Source: CAYQQQ01 sp964420125
GTDB taxonomy: Bacteria > Actinomycetota > Acidimicrobiia > Acidimicrobiales > Microtrichaceae
Assembly (NCBI GenBank): GCA_964420125.1
Contig: CAYQQQ010000015.1
Span: 1 to 64,000, forward strand
Reading direction: 5' to 3'
DNA length: 64,000 bases
Both the position numbers and the translations under genes were made by a program. Below the pieces are notes generated by a model. It was given only the letters and a program-made list of their open reading frames with translations. It did not search any database and was not told where the DNA came from. Positions 23,813 to 33,059 of this stretch are shown here, in pieces (position 1 is the first letter of the stretch; each line of letters starts with the position of its first letter).

Positions 23813-24913
23813 TCAGCTGATCACCGAGGCGGGCTCGACGCGGCGGACGCGGCGCAGGGAGACGAGGCTGCCGAGCACCGAGACCAGCACCACTCCCACC
23901 AGCACCTGCACGGCGCGCGAGATGGTGAAGGTGAACGGGGTGACGGAGGACAGGAGCAGGCCGAGACCGAACGACACGGCGAGGCCGATCAGCCCGGCGC
24001 CGACCGCCACGGCGATCGCCTGCACGACCACCCCGCCGGTGACCTGTCGGTCGGACGCGCCGAGCGCCTTGAGCACGGCGAAGAGGGGCAGGTGCTCGAT
24101 GGTGAGCAGCACGAAGAACAGCGCCACCACCAGGCCGACCACGAAGAAGGTGGTGCCGATGATGGCCCGGAAGGTGGATGCCTGCTGGGTGACGCCGGGC
24201 AGGGCGAGGCCGGCCTCCTCCAGGGTGACGGTCTGGGTGGTGGCGGTGGCGTCGTCGATGCGCTGGGCGAGCTGTTCCAGCTCCTCGGCGTCGAGGCCGG
24301 GGGCGTCGACCACCAGCGCCTGGGACTGGTCGTCGGCGAACACCGCGTCGGGGCGCACCTCGGCGAGCACGGTCCTCCAGGTCTCGGGCGAGACCCACAT
24401 CCCGAGCTGGTAGAGGTAGCTGGTGTCGTCGATGAACCCGGCCACCTCCACGGGCACCCCGGTGGGCCCGACGGCGAGCGTGTCACCCACCTCCACGCCC
24501 TCGTCACGGAACTCCGAGTCGACCACGGCGGTGCCGTCGGCGGGGGTGGTCTCGATGCCGTCGACACCGCCGGTGGTGGCCAGCACGGCGGCGGGGATCG
24601 ACTCGTCGCTGCCATCTCGGGTGGCGCCCACCAGGGACACGCCCAGCGGGCGGACCGCCTCGACGCCCTCGGTGGCCGCCACCTCGTCGGCGACCTCGGC
24701 GTCGATGCGGCTGCGCAGCAGCGACAGCCTGGCGTCGTCGGAGAAGACCACCAGCTGGCCCGTCTGGGCCCGGAAGGCGGCGTTGGCGCCCAGGGTGAGG
24801 CCGTCGGTGAGCCCGCCGAGCACCACCAGCAGCATCACCAGCACCACCAGGGCCGCGCCGGCCCGCACGAACCTGGCCGGGCGGCGCCACATCTCCAGCA
24901 AGGGGAGCTTCAC
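23813..24913 (-). CDS. FtsX/MacB-like ABC permease
   Basis: A 366-residue permease with the MacB/FtsX topology: an N-terminal helix (about residues 17-40), a large extracytoplasmic domain of about 210 residues, and three helices at the C-terminus (FFVVGLVVALFFVLLTIEH, then AVAVGAGLIGLAVSFGLGLLL and the last near VLVGVVLVSVLGSL). The ending LRRVRRVEPASVIS is the usual cytoplasmic tail. The GTG start overlaps the preceding permease stop (GTGA). It pairs with the 24910-26073 permease, presumably as a heterodimer. Confidence 0.88.
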   Translation of the reverse strand: MKLPLLEMWRRPARFVRAGAALVVLVMLLVVLGGLTDGLTLGANAAFRAQTGQLVVFSDDARLSLLRSRIDAEVADEVAATEGVEAVRPLGVSLVGATRDGSDESIPAAVLATTGGVDGIETTPADGTAVVDSEFRDEGVEVGDTLAVGPTGVPVEVAGFIDDTSYLYQLGMWVSPETWRTVLAEVRPDAVFADDQSQALVVDAPGLDAEELEQLAQRIDDATATTQTVTLEEAGLALPGVTQQASTFRAIIGTTFFVVGLVVALFFVLLTIEHLPLFAVLKALGASDRQVTGGVVVQAIAVAVGAGLIGLAVSFGLGLLLSSVTPFTFTISRAVQVLVGVVLVSVLGSLVSLRRVRRVEPASVIS

Positions 24914-26073
24914 GACAGCCCTCCCAGCGACGGCCGTTGCACGGCTTCGGTGACGTCGAGGCGCCGCACCCGCAGGGCCGAGGGGATCAGGGCGATCGCT
25001 GCGAGCACGACGATCACCACGACGGTGCGGATCGTCCCGGCGGCGTCGAGCTGCACGGGGAGCCCGCCCCCGCCGCTGCGGATGCCCCACACGGAGAGCC
25101 AGGTGAAGGCCACGGCCACGGCCATGCCCGCCAGCAGCACGAGGAGCATCTGGGCGACGGCGTTGACCAGCAGCCAGCCCCGTGGTGCGCCCAGCGCGTG
25201 CAGCAGGGTCAGCGACTCGCGCTTCTGGGCGGTGAGGATGGCGAAGAAGAACCCGATCACCAGAGCCACCACCACGTAGGCCAGGCCCACGATGGCGGTG
25301 AGGGTGCTCGACACCGATCTCACCCCGGGCAGCTCCTCGATGGCGACGGTGGTGGGCAGGGCGTCGGTGCCCTCCACGGCGTCGGTGATGGCGTCGGAGA
25401 CCGTGTCGGCATCGGCGCCGTCGGCCAGCTCCACCGTCGCGATCGAGGCGGGCACGGCGATGGCGTTGGGGTTGAGCGCCGTCTTGATCCCGGTGTAGGT
25501 GTCGAAGGTGACCAGCAGGGTGGGGGCCACGGCGTAGCGGACGTCGTCGGCAAGGCCCACCACCTCGAGGTCCCCGGGGCCCTCCGCACCGACCACGGTG
25601 ACCACCTCCCCGATGTCGAAGCCGTCCGCCGCGCTGTCGGCGGAGGCCAGTGCCTCGCCGGGCCCCTCGGGCAGCCGTCCCTCGACCAGGGTGGTGGGGA
25701 CGCCCGGGCCGTCGGGCAGGTAGCCCCAGAGGGTCACGTCGGTGGTCTCGCCGGCGGCCCCGTCCTCCGAGCCCGGCACCAGGGCGGTGACGGTGTCCTC
25801 GCCGATGATGCCCACCCGCTCCACGCCCTCGACGCCGGCGATCTCCTCCAGCTGGGCGTCCAGCAGGACGCTGGACTCGAGGTTGCGGTCCGCGCTGTCA
25901 GCGAACACCACCACCTCGGCGTCCTGGTTCTCCAGCGCGCCGCGGAACGACGTGAGCAGCGCCCCCAGCAGCGCCTCCTGCAGGAGGATCAGGAACCCGA
26001 GCAGACCGATGGCGCCGATGAGCAGGGCGAAGCGCACCTTGGTCTGTCGGATCTCGGCGGTGGCCAGTTGCAC
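24910..26073 (-). CDS. FtsX/MacB-like ABC permease
   Basis: A 387-residue permease, first gene of the three-gene exporter operon. It has one N-terminal helix (FALLIGAIGLLGFLILLQ), an extracytoplasmic domain rich in Asp/Glu/Ala, and three C-terminal helices, ending ALRVRRLDVTEAVQRPSL. That ending is the FtsX-family pattern and parallels the second permease, suggesting duplication of one ancestor. The GTG start at 26073 has a strong GGAGGA site 6 nt upstream; the frame extends further but without typical protein sequence. Confidence 0.88.
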   Translation of the reverse strand: MQLATAEIRQTKVRFALLIGAIGLLGFLILLQEALLGALLTSFRGALENQDAEVVVFADSADRNLESSVLLDAQLEEIAGVEGVERVGIIGEDTVTALVPGSEDGAAGETTDVTLWGYLPDGPGVPTTLVEGRLPEGPGEALASADSAADGFDIGEVVTVVGAEGPGDLEVVGLADDVRYAVAPTLLVTFDTYTGIKTALNPNAIAVPASIATVELADGADADTVSDAITDAVEGTDALPTTVAIEELPGVRSVSSTLTAIVGLAYVVVALVIGFFFAILTAQKRESLTLLHALGAPRGWLLVNAVAQMLLVLLAGMAVAVAFTWLSVWGIRSGGGGLPVQLDAAGTIRTVVVIVVLAAIALIPSALRVRRLDVTEAVQRPSLGGLS

Positions 26074-26233
26074 GTGTCCTCCTGCGGCGTCACCGCACGG
26101 TTCGGGGCGGACGTTGGAACCATCCGCTCGCGCACATTGTTCCGCCTCGGTCGCCCGGGTGGATGCACCGCCAGGGGAATCGGCACCCGCGGTGGCCCGG
26201 GGGTGGTCTCGGCGCGGCGGTAGCGTGCCGGTG

Positions 26234-27169
<936 letters not shown>

Positions 27170-27185
27170 AGCGGTGGGGAGCGTC

Positions 27186-28325
27186 GTGGCCCATCCGTCG
27201 CTGGTCCTGGCCGCCACCGGGCTCCGACGCGGCCTCCGCAGCCGATCGCTCATCGCCATGGGCGTGGTCGGCCCGCTGGTGCTGGGCACCGTGCTGGCGC
27301 TGGCCTTCGGGGGCAGCGGCCCCACCCTCGAGATCGGCATCGCCGATCGCGACGGCTCGGAGCTGAGCACCGGCATCGTCGCCTCGCTGGTGGAGTCCCT
27401 CGAGGGTTCGCAGCTGCGGGTCACCGAGCTGACGCCCGGCGACGACGTGGAGCAGATGGTGTCCGACGGCGAGGTCGGGGCGGTGCTCGTGCTCCCCGAG
27501 GGCTACGGCGAGTCGGTGGCCACCCAGCCGCTGGCGCTGCGGGTGGTCGGCTCGGGCGACAACACCTACGCCACCGACGTGGCGCGGGGGATCGCCGAGC
27601 AGATCGCCGACACGGCGGATCTCCAGCGGGGGGCGGTGGCCGCCCTGGTGGCGGCCGGTCGCGACCCCTCGGGGGTGATCGAGGCGGGAGTGCCGCCGGC
27701 GATCCGGGCCGAGATGGTGGACTTCGAGGGGGCCTTCGATGCCCCGCTCTACTTCGGGCCGCTGTCGCTGTTCCTCTTCCTCGCCCTGGGCATCACGGCC
27801 CGCACGCTGCTGCGCGACGAGCACGACGGGATCCTGGACCGCATGCGGGCGGCACCGGTCTCGCTGCGCCAGGTCCTGGCGGGTTCGGGGGGGACCGTGG
27901 TGGTGCAGGGTGCGGTCGCCTCGGCGGTGGTGATCCTGGTGTCGGGGCTGCTCTTCGGCGCGGTCTGGGGGGAGCCGGCGGAGGTGGTGGTGGTGATCGC
28001 CGCCTTCGTGTTCTCCGTGGCCGGGCTGCTGGGCTTCGTGGTCGGTGTCGCCCGCACGGAGATCCAGGCCGAGTCGTGGACGAACCTGCTGGCCTTCTCC
28101 TTCGCCATCGTCGGCGGGTCGTTCTTCGGCGGCACCCTCCTTCCCGGGTTCCTCGGGGTGATCGGTGTGCTCACCCCCAACGGGGCGGCCATGCGGGCCC
28201 TGATCGAGCTGGGGCCGGGCGGCCGGTCCCTGGCCCAGGTCTGGTACCTGATCGCCTGGCTGTTGGTGGTGGGCGTGGCCGGCCTCCTGGTGGGGGGCCG
28301 GCTGCTGTCGAGGAGGCTCCGGTGA
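27186..28325 (+). CDS. ABC-2 type permease (YhgE/DrrB-like)
   Basis: A 379-residue permease. An N-terminal helix (IAMGVVGPLVLGTVLALAF) is followed by an extracytoplasmic domain of about 160 residues with the GIADRD...GAVLVLPEGYGES pattern common to ABC-2 exporters. Five or six helices then make up the C-terminal half. The GTG at 27186 is preceded by GGGGA 5 nt upstream; a GTG at 27174 is an alternative. The stop overlaps the next permease start by 4 nt, so both are made together and likely form a heterodimer with the upstream ATPase. Confidence 0.87.
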   Translation: MAHPSLVLAATGLRRGLRSRSLIAMGVVGPLVLGTVLALAFGGSGPTLEIGIADRDGSELSTGIVASLVESLEGSQLRVTELTPGDDVEQMVSDGEVGAVLVLPEGYGESVATQPLALRVVGSGDNTYATDVARGIAEQIADTADLQRGAVAALVAAGRDPSGVIEAGVPPAIRAEMVDFEGAFDAPLYFGPLSLFLFLALGITARTLLRDEHDGILDRMRAAPVSLRQVLAGSGGTVVVQGAVASAVVILVSGLLFGAVWGEPAEVVVVIAAFVFSVAGLLGFVVGVARTEIQAESWTNLLAFSFAIVGGSFFGGTLLPGFLGVIGVLTPNGAAMRALIELGPGGRSLAQVWYLIAWLLVVGVAGLLVGGRLLSRRLR

Positions 28326-29536
28326 GCGCCCCCGCCGACGACCGCCCCCGGGTTCCGATGCCGGGCCGGGTTCGCGCCGCCGCCACCGTGGCCGCCAACG
28401 AGCTCCGACGTGTGAGCCGCGACCGACTGGGGCTGTTCTTCATCCTGGTGCTGCCGTTCGTGATCATCATCGCCATCGGGTCGTTCATCCCCGCTGACGA
28501 CGTGTCGGTGGTGGTGGCCGTGGTCGACCAGGACCGCTCGCCCGCCTCCCGGGAGCTCACCGAAGCGCTCGGGGGAGTGGACGGGGTGGAGGTGCGCACC
28601 GGCTTCGACCGTCGCGAGGCCGAGCGAGAGCTGCGGATCCAGCAGCTCTCCGGGGTGCTGGTGCTGCCCGAGGGGTTCGGCGAGGCGATCGACGCCGAGG
28701 GGGCGACGGTGGAGGTGGTGGTCGACCCTGCGGCGTCGTCGGCCCGCCTGGTGCAGTCCACGGTGGCCGAGTTGCTGGCGGAGCGCTCGGCCCGGTTGGC
28801 GGTCACCCAGGTGCTGCGTGACGCCGGTGTGGCCGACAGCGGGGCAGATTCTGCCGATGCGGTCGCTGCCGAGGCGCTGGGCCGGCTCGAGCCCTCCGAG
28901 GTGGAGGTGCAGGTGCTGGGCAGCGAGGAGGGGCAGTCCAACTACGCCTTCGTGGCGGCGGGGCAGATGATCCTGTTCATGTTCGTGAACCTGCTGGCGG
29001 CGGGGGCCGGGTTCATCGAGATCCGCCGTCTCGGCATCCTGGGACGGATCACCGCCGGCCCGGTGGACGCCGGGGACGTGCTGGCGGGGATGGGGGTGGC
29101 CCGGTTCATCGTGGCCACCGGCCTGGCGGCGTTGATCGTGGCGCTGTCGGTGCTGGTCTACGACGTGGACTGGGGGAGCCGGGCGGTGCTGGTGAGCGTG
29201 GTGGTGCTCTTCGGGTTCGTGGCGGTCGGTGCCAGCGCCCTGATCGGGGCGGTGTTCGACAAGCCCGATTCGGCCACCAGCGTGGGCATCCCGCTGGGCC
29301 TGGGCATGGCGGCGTTGGGCGGGTGCATGTTCCCGCTGTTCCTGGCGCCCCAGGCCATGCAGGTGCTGGCCAAGGTGCTCACCCCGCACGCCTGGGCCGT
29401 GGACGCCCTGCTGGACGCCAGCTACGACGGCGCCGGCCTCGCGCAGGTGTGGGAGAACCTGGTGGTGCTGGCGCTGTGGGCGGTGGTGCTGATCGGGCTC
29501 GCCCGGGTGCTGGCCCGAAGGAAGCTGAGAAGCTGA
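28322..29536 (+). CDS. ABC-2 type permease
   Basis: A 404-residue permease with the same plan as its upstream neighbour: N-terminal helix (LGLFFILVLPFVIIIAIGSFI), an extracytoplasmic domain containing VVAVVDQDRS and GVLVLPEGFGEAI, and a six-helix C-terminal part with the motif FLAPQAMQVLAKVLTPHAW. The shared GVLVLPEGFGE/GAVLVLPEGYGE elements indicate that the two permeases arose by duplication. GTG start within the GTGA overlap. The exporter substrate cannot be inferred. Confidence 0.87.
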   Translation: MSAPADDRPRVPMPGRVRAAATVAANELRRVSRDRLGLFFILVLPFVIIIAIGSFIPADDVSVVVAVVDQDRSPASRELTEALGGVDGVEVRTGFDRREAERELRIQQLSGVLVLPEGFGEAIDAEGATVEVVVDPAASSARLVQSTVAELLAERSARLAVTQVLRDAGVADSGADSADAVAAEALGRLEPSEVEVQVLGSEEGQSNYAFVAAGQMILFMFVNLLAAGAGFIEIRRLGILGRITAGPVDAGDVLAGMGVARFIVATGLAALIVALSVLVYDVDWGSRAVLVSVVVLFGFVAVGASALIGAVFDKPDSATSVGIPLGLGMAALGGCMFPLFLAPQAMQVLAKVLTPHAWAVDALLDASYDGAGLAQVWENLVVLALWAVVLIGLARVLARRKLRS

Positions 29537-29538
29537 AG

Positions 29539-29570
29539 ACGTACGTACGGAGTATTGGATCACGTACGTG
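29539..29570. promoter_or_regulatory. Paired ACGTACGT boxes upstream of the antitoxin gene
   Basis: The palindrome ACGTACGT occurs at 29539-29546 and again at 29562-29569 (within CACGTACGTG), 23 nt apart, about two helical turns. The boxes lie just before TATCCT (29572-29577) and the antitoxin start, and are a good candidate operator for autoregulation. Confidence 0.65.
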
Positions 29571-29583
29571 CTATCCTGGCGCG

Positions 29584-29832
29584 GTGGTCGTCACCGCCTC
29601 CTCGCTCCGACAGGACATCTACCGGATCCTCGACGGCGTGCTGGCGACCGGCGAGCCGGTGATCATCGAACGGGGTGGTCGGCGCCTGCGGATCGTTGCC
29701 GAGGAGCCCATGTCGCGCCTCGACCGGCTCGTCCGCCGCCCCGAGGTCGTCAGCGGCGACAGCGGCGACCTGGTGGGGATCGACTGGTCCCAGGAGTGGT
29801 CGGAGCTCCACGACGGGGAGCCCGGGCGTTGA
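29584..29832 (+). CDS. Phd/YefM-type antitoxin
   Basis: An 82-residue protein. The N-terminal TASSLRQDIYRILDGVLATGEPVIIERGGRRLRIV has the Phd/YefM fold pattern that binds DNA and ends in a strand; the C-terminal DWSQEWSELHDG would wrap the toxin. It is followed 7 nt later by a PIN-domain toxin gene. TATCCT ends 6 nt before the GTG start, so the message is probably leaderless, and two ACGTACGT boxes lie upstream. Confidence 0.82.
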   Translation: MVVTASSLRQDIYRILDGVLATGEPVIIERGGRRLRIVAEEPMSRLDRLVRRPEVVSGDSGDLVGIDWSQEWSELHDGEPGR

Positions 29833-29839
29833 GCGCCGG

Positions 29840-30223
29840 GTGAGCGCAGAGGTCCGCCTCGACACCCACGTGGTGGTGTGGCTCTTCACCGGCGAGCGGG
29901 AGCGGCTCAGCCAGACCGCCCTCGGGCTGCTCGAGGAGCGCCCAGCGGTGATCTGTCCGATGGTGCAGCTGGAGCTGACGTCCCTGCGGGACATCGGCCG
30001 GATCCGGGTGGGCGGCGCGGAGATCGTGGACGACCTCGAGCAGCGGATCGGGCTCGGCGTCTCCGAGGTGAGCACGGCGGCCATGGTCGCCGCAGCCGCG
30101 CCGCTGGAGTGGACCCGCGACCCGTTCGACCGCTGCATCGCCGGTGACGCGCTGGCTGCGGGCTCACCGCTGCTCACGATGGACCGCCGGATCCTCGAGC
30201 GCCTGGAGCTCGCGGTCTGGTGA
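29840..30223 (+). CDS. PIN-domain ribonuclease toxin (VapC-like)
   Basis: A 127-residue PIN protein. The acidic active-site residues are visible in LDTHVVVWL, in LELTS (Glu), and in DPFDRCIAGDAL plus LLTMDRRI. PIN toxins cleave tRNA or rRNA. It follows the Phd-like antitoxin by 7 nt. The GTG start at 29840 is preceded by GTTGAGCGCC without a clear Shine-Dalgarno, so expression probably depends on coupling to the antitoxin. Confidence 0.88.
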   Translation: MSAEVRLDTHVVVWLFTGERERLSQTALGLLEERPAVICPMVQLELTSLRDIGRIRVGGAEIVDDLEQRIGLGVSEVSTAAMVAAAAPLEWTRDPFDRCIAGDALAAGSPLLTMDRRILERLELAVW

Positions 30224-30452
30224 TGACGATCGTCCGGCGGCGTCCGGGGGGACCCGTCGGTCACGCCCGCCGGCGGGCGTGACCCTGAGCCTAACGAGGC
30301 ACTACGACATCGCCGCCGAGGCACGACCACCACCCACCGTGGAATCCACGCGACCGCGGACGCGTCCACACCACGGACGGTGGTGCGGACCCCGCACGTG
30401 CCGACCCGTGGTGGCCTCTCCGCCATCGTCGGCCGTTCGCGCGTGCCGTCGG

Positions 30453-30525
30453 TGGGCCCCGTGGGGATCGAACCCACGACCATCGGATTAAAAGTCCGCT
30501 GCTCTGCCAACTGAGCTAGAGGCCC
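30453..30525 (-). tRNA. tRNA-Lys (anticodon TTT)
   Basis: The minus strand folds as a complete 73-nt tRNA. The acceptor stem is GGGCCTC with GGGGCCC, the anticodon loop CTTTTAA gives anticodon TTT for lysine, and the T-arm contains GGTTCGATCCC. The discriminator is A (position 30453) and the 3' CCA is not encoded. The D-arm reads AGCTCAGTTGGCAGAGC. Confidence 0.97.
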
Positions 30526-30628
30526 GGGGGTTTCCGCGAAGCGCTCCGCGAAACTCGCGGTGTAGATCTTCGCACAGGGCCGTGCCGAGCCCGGTGGCGG
30601 TGCCGGACCCCGGGCGGCAGCGGCGAGG

Positions 30629-31051
30629 TCAGTCGGGGAAGTGGTGCGCTTCGGCGATGTCGACCGCGTCGATGCCGGCGGCCGCACGAGCGCCACGGGC
30701 AAGGCGCCCGTCACAGGTCACCAGGGTGGCGTCGAGCTCCCTGGTGAGTGCGACGTACATCGCGTCGTACGCAGTCAGCTCCTGGCGCAGCTCCCATGCA
30801 GCGTCGGCGAGGGGCAGCGTCGGCCACAGCGTGACGGGCAGACGGCACAGGTCATCCACGGCGCCGGCCGCGCGTGGCGCGGTCACCTCGCGGCGCAGGA
30901 CCAGCGAGCGCAGCACCGAGACGGTCTCGCTGACCAGCAGGTCCGGTGCGTGCAGGCCGTCGGTCTGGCGCAGGGCGTGTCGTACGGCCGCGCCGCGACC
31001 GGTGCCCAACAGCAGCTCGACCGCAGCTGACGCGTCGAGGACGACGAGCAC
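30629..31051 (-). CDS. vapC: PIN-domain ribonuclease toxin (VapC)
   Basis: A 140-residue PIN toxin. VVLDASAAVELLL opens the fold with the first catalytic Asp; LLVSETVSVLR supplies the Glu, and LTAYDAMYVALTRELDATLVTCDGRLAR the remaining two acidic sites. It is typical of VapC toxins that cut RNA. The GTG start shares one base with the TAG stop of the vapB gene, so translation is coupled. The chosen start lies directly before the conserved VLDASA; the longer frame upstream is antitoxin sequence in another frame. Confidence 0.92.
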   Translation of the reverse strand: MLVVLDASAAVELLLGTGRGAAVRHALRQTDGLHAPDLLVSETVSVLRSLVLRREVTAPRAAGAVDDLCRLPVTLWPTLPLADAAWELRQELTAYDAMYVALTRELDATLVTCDGRLARGARAAAGIDAVDIAEAHHFPD

Positions 31052-31278
31052 TATCGGGCGTCGCGTTCGGCGCGCAGGATGTCCGCTGCGGAGGTGGAGC
31101 TCCCGGCACTTCCGCGCTGCTGCACTCGAGCCCAGAGCTCGTCGAGGTTGGGCTGTCGAGCGATCCGGGCGAGCTCGGTGCGAAGGAACTCCGTCAAGCT
31201 CTGGCCGGCGTCCGCGGCCCGCTGCTTGAGCGCGGCGACGACATCGTCGGGGACGTCTCGGACCTGGATCGCCGGCAT
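31051..31278 (-). CDS. vapB: VapB/FitA-type antitoxin
   Basis: A 75-residue ribbon-helix-helix protein. PAIQVRDVPDDVVAALKQRAADAGQSLTEFLRTEL is the FitA/VapB DNA-binding unit, cited here by its key segments IQVRDVP and SLTEFLRTEL. The C-terminal part would bind VapC. TAGGGT on the minus strand (31285-31290) ends 6 nt before the ATG, so a leaderless message is likely. A 25-bp inverted repeat lies just upstream and should be its operator. Confidence 0.9.
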   Translation of the reverse strand: MPAIQVRDVPDDVVAALKQRAADAGQSLTEFLRTELARIARQPNLDELWARVQQRGSAGSSTSAADILRAERDAR

Positions 31279-31293
31279 GGCCCCACCCTACCA

Positions 31294-31318
31294 CCCTGCA
31301 TGCACAGTGCATGCAGGG
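31294..31318. promoter_or_regulatory. VapB operator (12-bp inverted repeat)
   Basis: CCCTGCATGCAC (31294-31305) and GTGCATGCAGGG (31307-31318) flank a single A. The site lies immediately upstream of the vapB -10 element, where bound VapBC would block the promoter. It also sits in front of the divergent TetR-like gene. Confidence 0.85.
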
Positions 31319-31454
31319 CATGTGCGGTCCCGCGTTCCCCCTGCGCGTCGGCGAGGCGGGGCAGACTCCTGGGATCGGCAGCTCGTTGGGCGGTCGTGCC
31401 GGGGACCGTGCTCGATCCCCCGGCCATGTCAGGGTCGGTGTCGAGGAGCGCACA

Positions 31455-32744
31455 TTGCCCACGGCCAAGGGAGAGGAGACCAAGCGCCGGGTCGTGCGGG
31501 CGGCGTGGGAGCTCACCGGTCGCCGCGACGTCGAGCAGATGCTCTGCGGCGTGAGCCTGCGGGAGGTGGCTGCCGAAGCCGGGCTGACCCCCTCGGCGGT
31601 CACCTACCACTTCCCCACGATGGCGGACCTGGCGCTGGGGATGGTCGAGGAGTTCGTCGAGACCCGCTCGCCGGTGAGGATCGAGTCGGTCGAGAGGGGC
31701 TTCGACGGTGTGGACATCGCCTCCCTGGTCGACGCGGTGCGGGCGGCAGCCGACTTCAACTGGGCGGTGAACACCAGCGCTGACGAGGTGGCCTTCGAGC
31801 GCCGTCTGTGCAGGTTCTACTCCGCGACCGGCGACCACGGCGCTCCCCTGGAGCTCACCCGGCTCCTCGGTCGGTTCAACCGCCGATGGGTCGAGGAGCT
31901 CACGGCCATCTACGAAGGCGTCGGTGCTGCCACCGGGCGGGTGCCGGTGGAGCCGTTCACCTTCCGGGAGATCGCCCAGATCATGTGGTCGCTGTTCGAG
32001 GGGCTGCAGCACCAGTGGATGGGCGAACCCGACAGCGTCCGAGCGGACCTCCTCTCCGACGTGGCCGTGGTGATCGCCGGGGTGTTGACCACGCCGATCC
32101 GCCAGCCGGTGGGCTTCGAGGAGATCGGCGCCCGCCTCTCGGGTGGACGGGTGGAGCCGGCACCCGACCCCGACCGTCTGGTCGCTGCTGCGGCGACGGC
32201 GGCGCCGCTCTTCTCCGCCGGCATCCCGGGCGTCACCTTCGCGCAGGTGGCCGACGTGCTCGACTGGTCCCCGGAGGTGGTGCTGGCCTGCTTCGGCACC
32301 CTCGAGCGCGTGGCGGCGTTGGCCTTCGCTCGCCATCTCCCGGCGATCGAGGCCGCGGTCGGCAGGCGTGAGGACGCACCGGTGGAGCTTCGGCTGGCCG
32401 ACGGGCTCTACGAGCTGGGGAGGTGCGCCACGAGCGACCGCCACTGCGCGGCGGCGCTGCTCGTCGAGCGGGTGGAGCGGCGCGCCGGGCCTGCGGTGGG
32501 CGCGCCGGGCTCCGAACCTGCCGCCGAAGGCCGCTCCGGCGGCCGTGAGCCTGTACCTCTGGAGCGGCCGTTGCGACCGCTCGTCGCGCAGCTGATCGGC
32601 GGACGGTCGGCCGGCGGTTCGGCGGCAGAGGTCGATACCGTCGCCCAGGCGATGGTGGACCTGGTGCTCGCCCAGGCCGCGCTCGAGCACCCGGTCGCGC
32701 TGTCGCAGCTGACGGAGCTCGCCATGCGACTGGTGAGGTCCTGA
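31455..32744 (+). CDS. Double-length TetR-family regulator
   Basis: A 429-residue protein, about twice the usual TetR size. Residues 5-55 form a TetR helix-turn-helix (VSLREVAAEAGLTPSAVTYHFP) and the next 150 residues look like its ligand-binding part. A second TetR-like unit starts near residue 235, with FSAGIPGVTFAQVADVLDWSPEVVLACFGTLERVAALAF resembling a helix-turn-helix in position, here cited as region 32,200-32,330. The tail carries a variable Gly/Ser-rich linker. The TTG start at 31455 is preceded by GAGGAG; the frame extends upstream to 31311 without a better start. It is divergent from vapBC. Confidence 0.82.
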   Translation: MPTAKGEETKRRVVRAAWELTGRRDVEQMLCGVSLREVAAEAGLTPSAVTYHFPTMADLALGMVEEFVETRSPVRIESVERGFDGVDIASLVDAVRAAADFNWAVNTSADEVAFERRLCRFYSATGDHGAPLELTRLLGRFNRRWVEELTAIYEGVGAATGRVPVEPFTFREIAQIMWSLFEGLQHQWMGEPDSVRADLLSDVAVVIAGVLTTPIRQPVGFEEIGARLSGGRVEPAPDPDRLVAAAATAAPLFSAGIPGVTFAQVADVLDWSPEVVLACFGTLERVAALAFARHLPAIEAAVGRREDAPVELRLADGLYELGRCATSDRHCAAALLVERVERRAGPAVGAPGSEPAAEGRSGGREPVPLERPLRPLVAQLIGGRSAGGSAAEVDTVAQAMVDLVLAQAALEHPVALSQLTELAMRLVRS

Positions 32745-33059
32745 CCCATGCCCAGGGCATGTCGTCCCGCGCGCAACGGCGAGTGCGGTGACCGATGCAG
32801 GCGGGCCGGGGTCCGGCCGTGAGCAGTCCCGTGACTCATGCGCGCCTCGGGCTCCTCTCCTAGCGTGGTGCAAGTGATCACCGGGTCGAGGTGCCCGCCA
32901 ACAGCTTCCACCCAGGGTGCCTCCGGACCTGGCGGCCGCAGCGTTGCAGTGCTCCCGCGCGGATGCGAAGCTGACGTGCGAGTCAGATCCGGGTGCGGCA
33001 TCGGTGGGCTCGTCCGGGTGCCGCAGGGAGGAGCTCCGAGTCCTGTGGGCGAGGAACAC
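32745..33059. other. Intergenic region before the sigma-factor gene
   Basis: It contains the palindrome CATGCCC-A-GGGCATG (32747-32761) just past the TetR stop, which could be a terminator or an operator, and TAGCGT at 32861-32866, identical to -10 elements of leaderless genes in this window. A GTG at 32874 is in frame with the sigma-factor gene 7 nt after it. Otherwise I see nothing. Confidence 0.5.

Noticed and set aside
29551..29577. Classical -35/-10 promoter TTGGAT/TATCCT before the Phd-like gene
   Set aside because: The spacing is 11 nt, too short for sigma-70. Only the -10 was kept.
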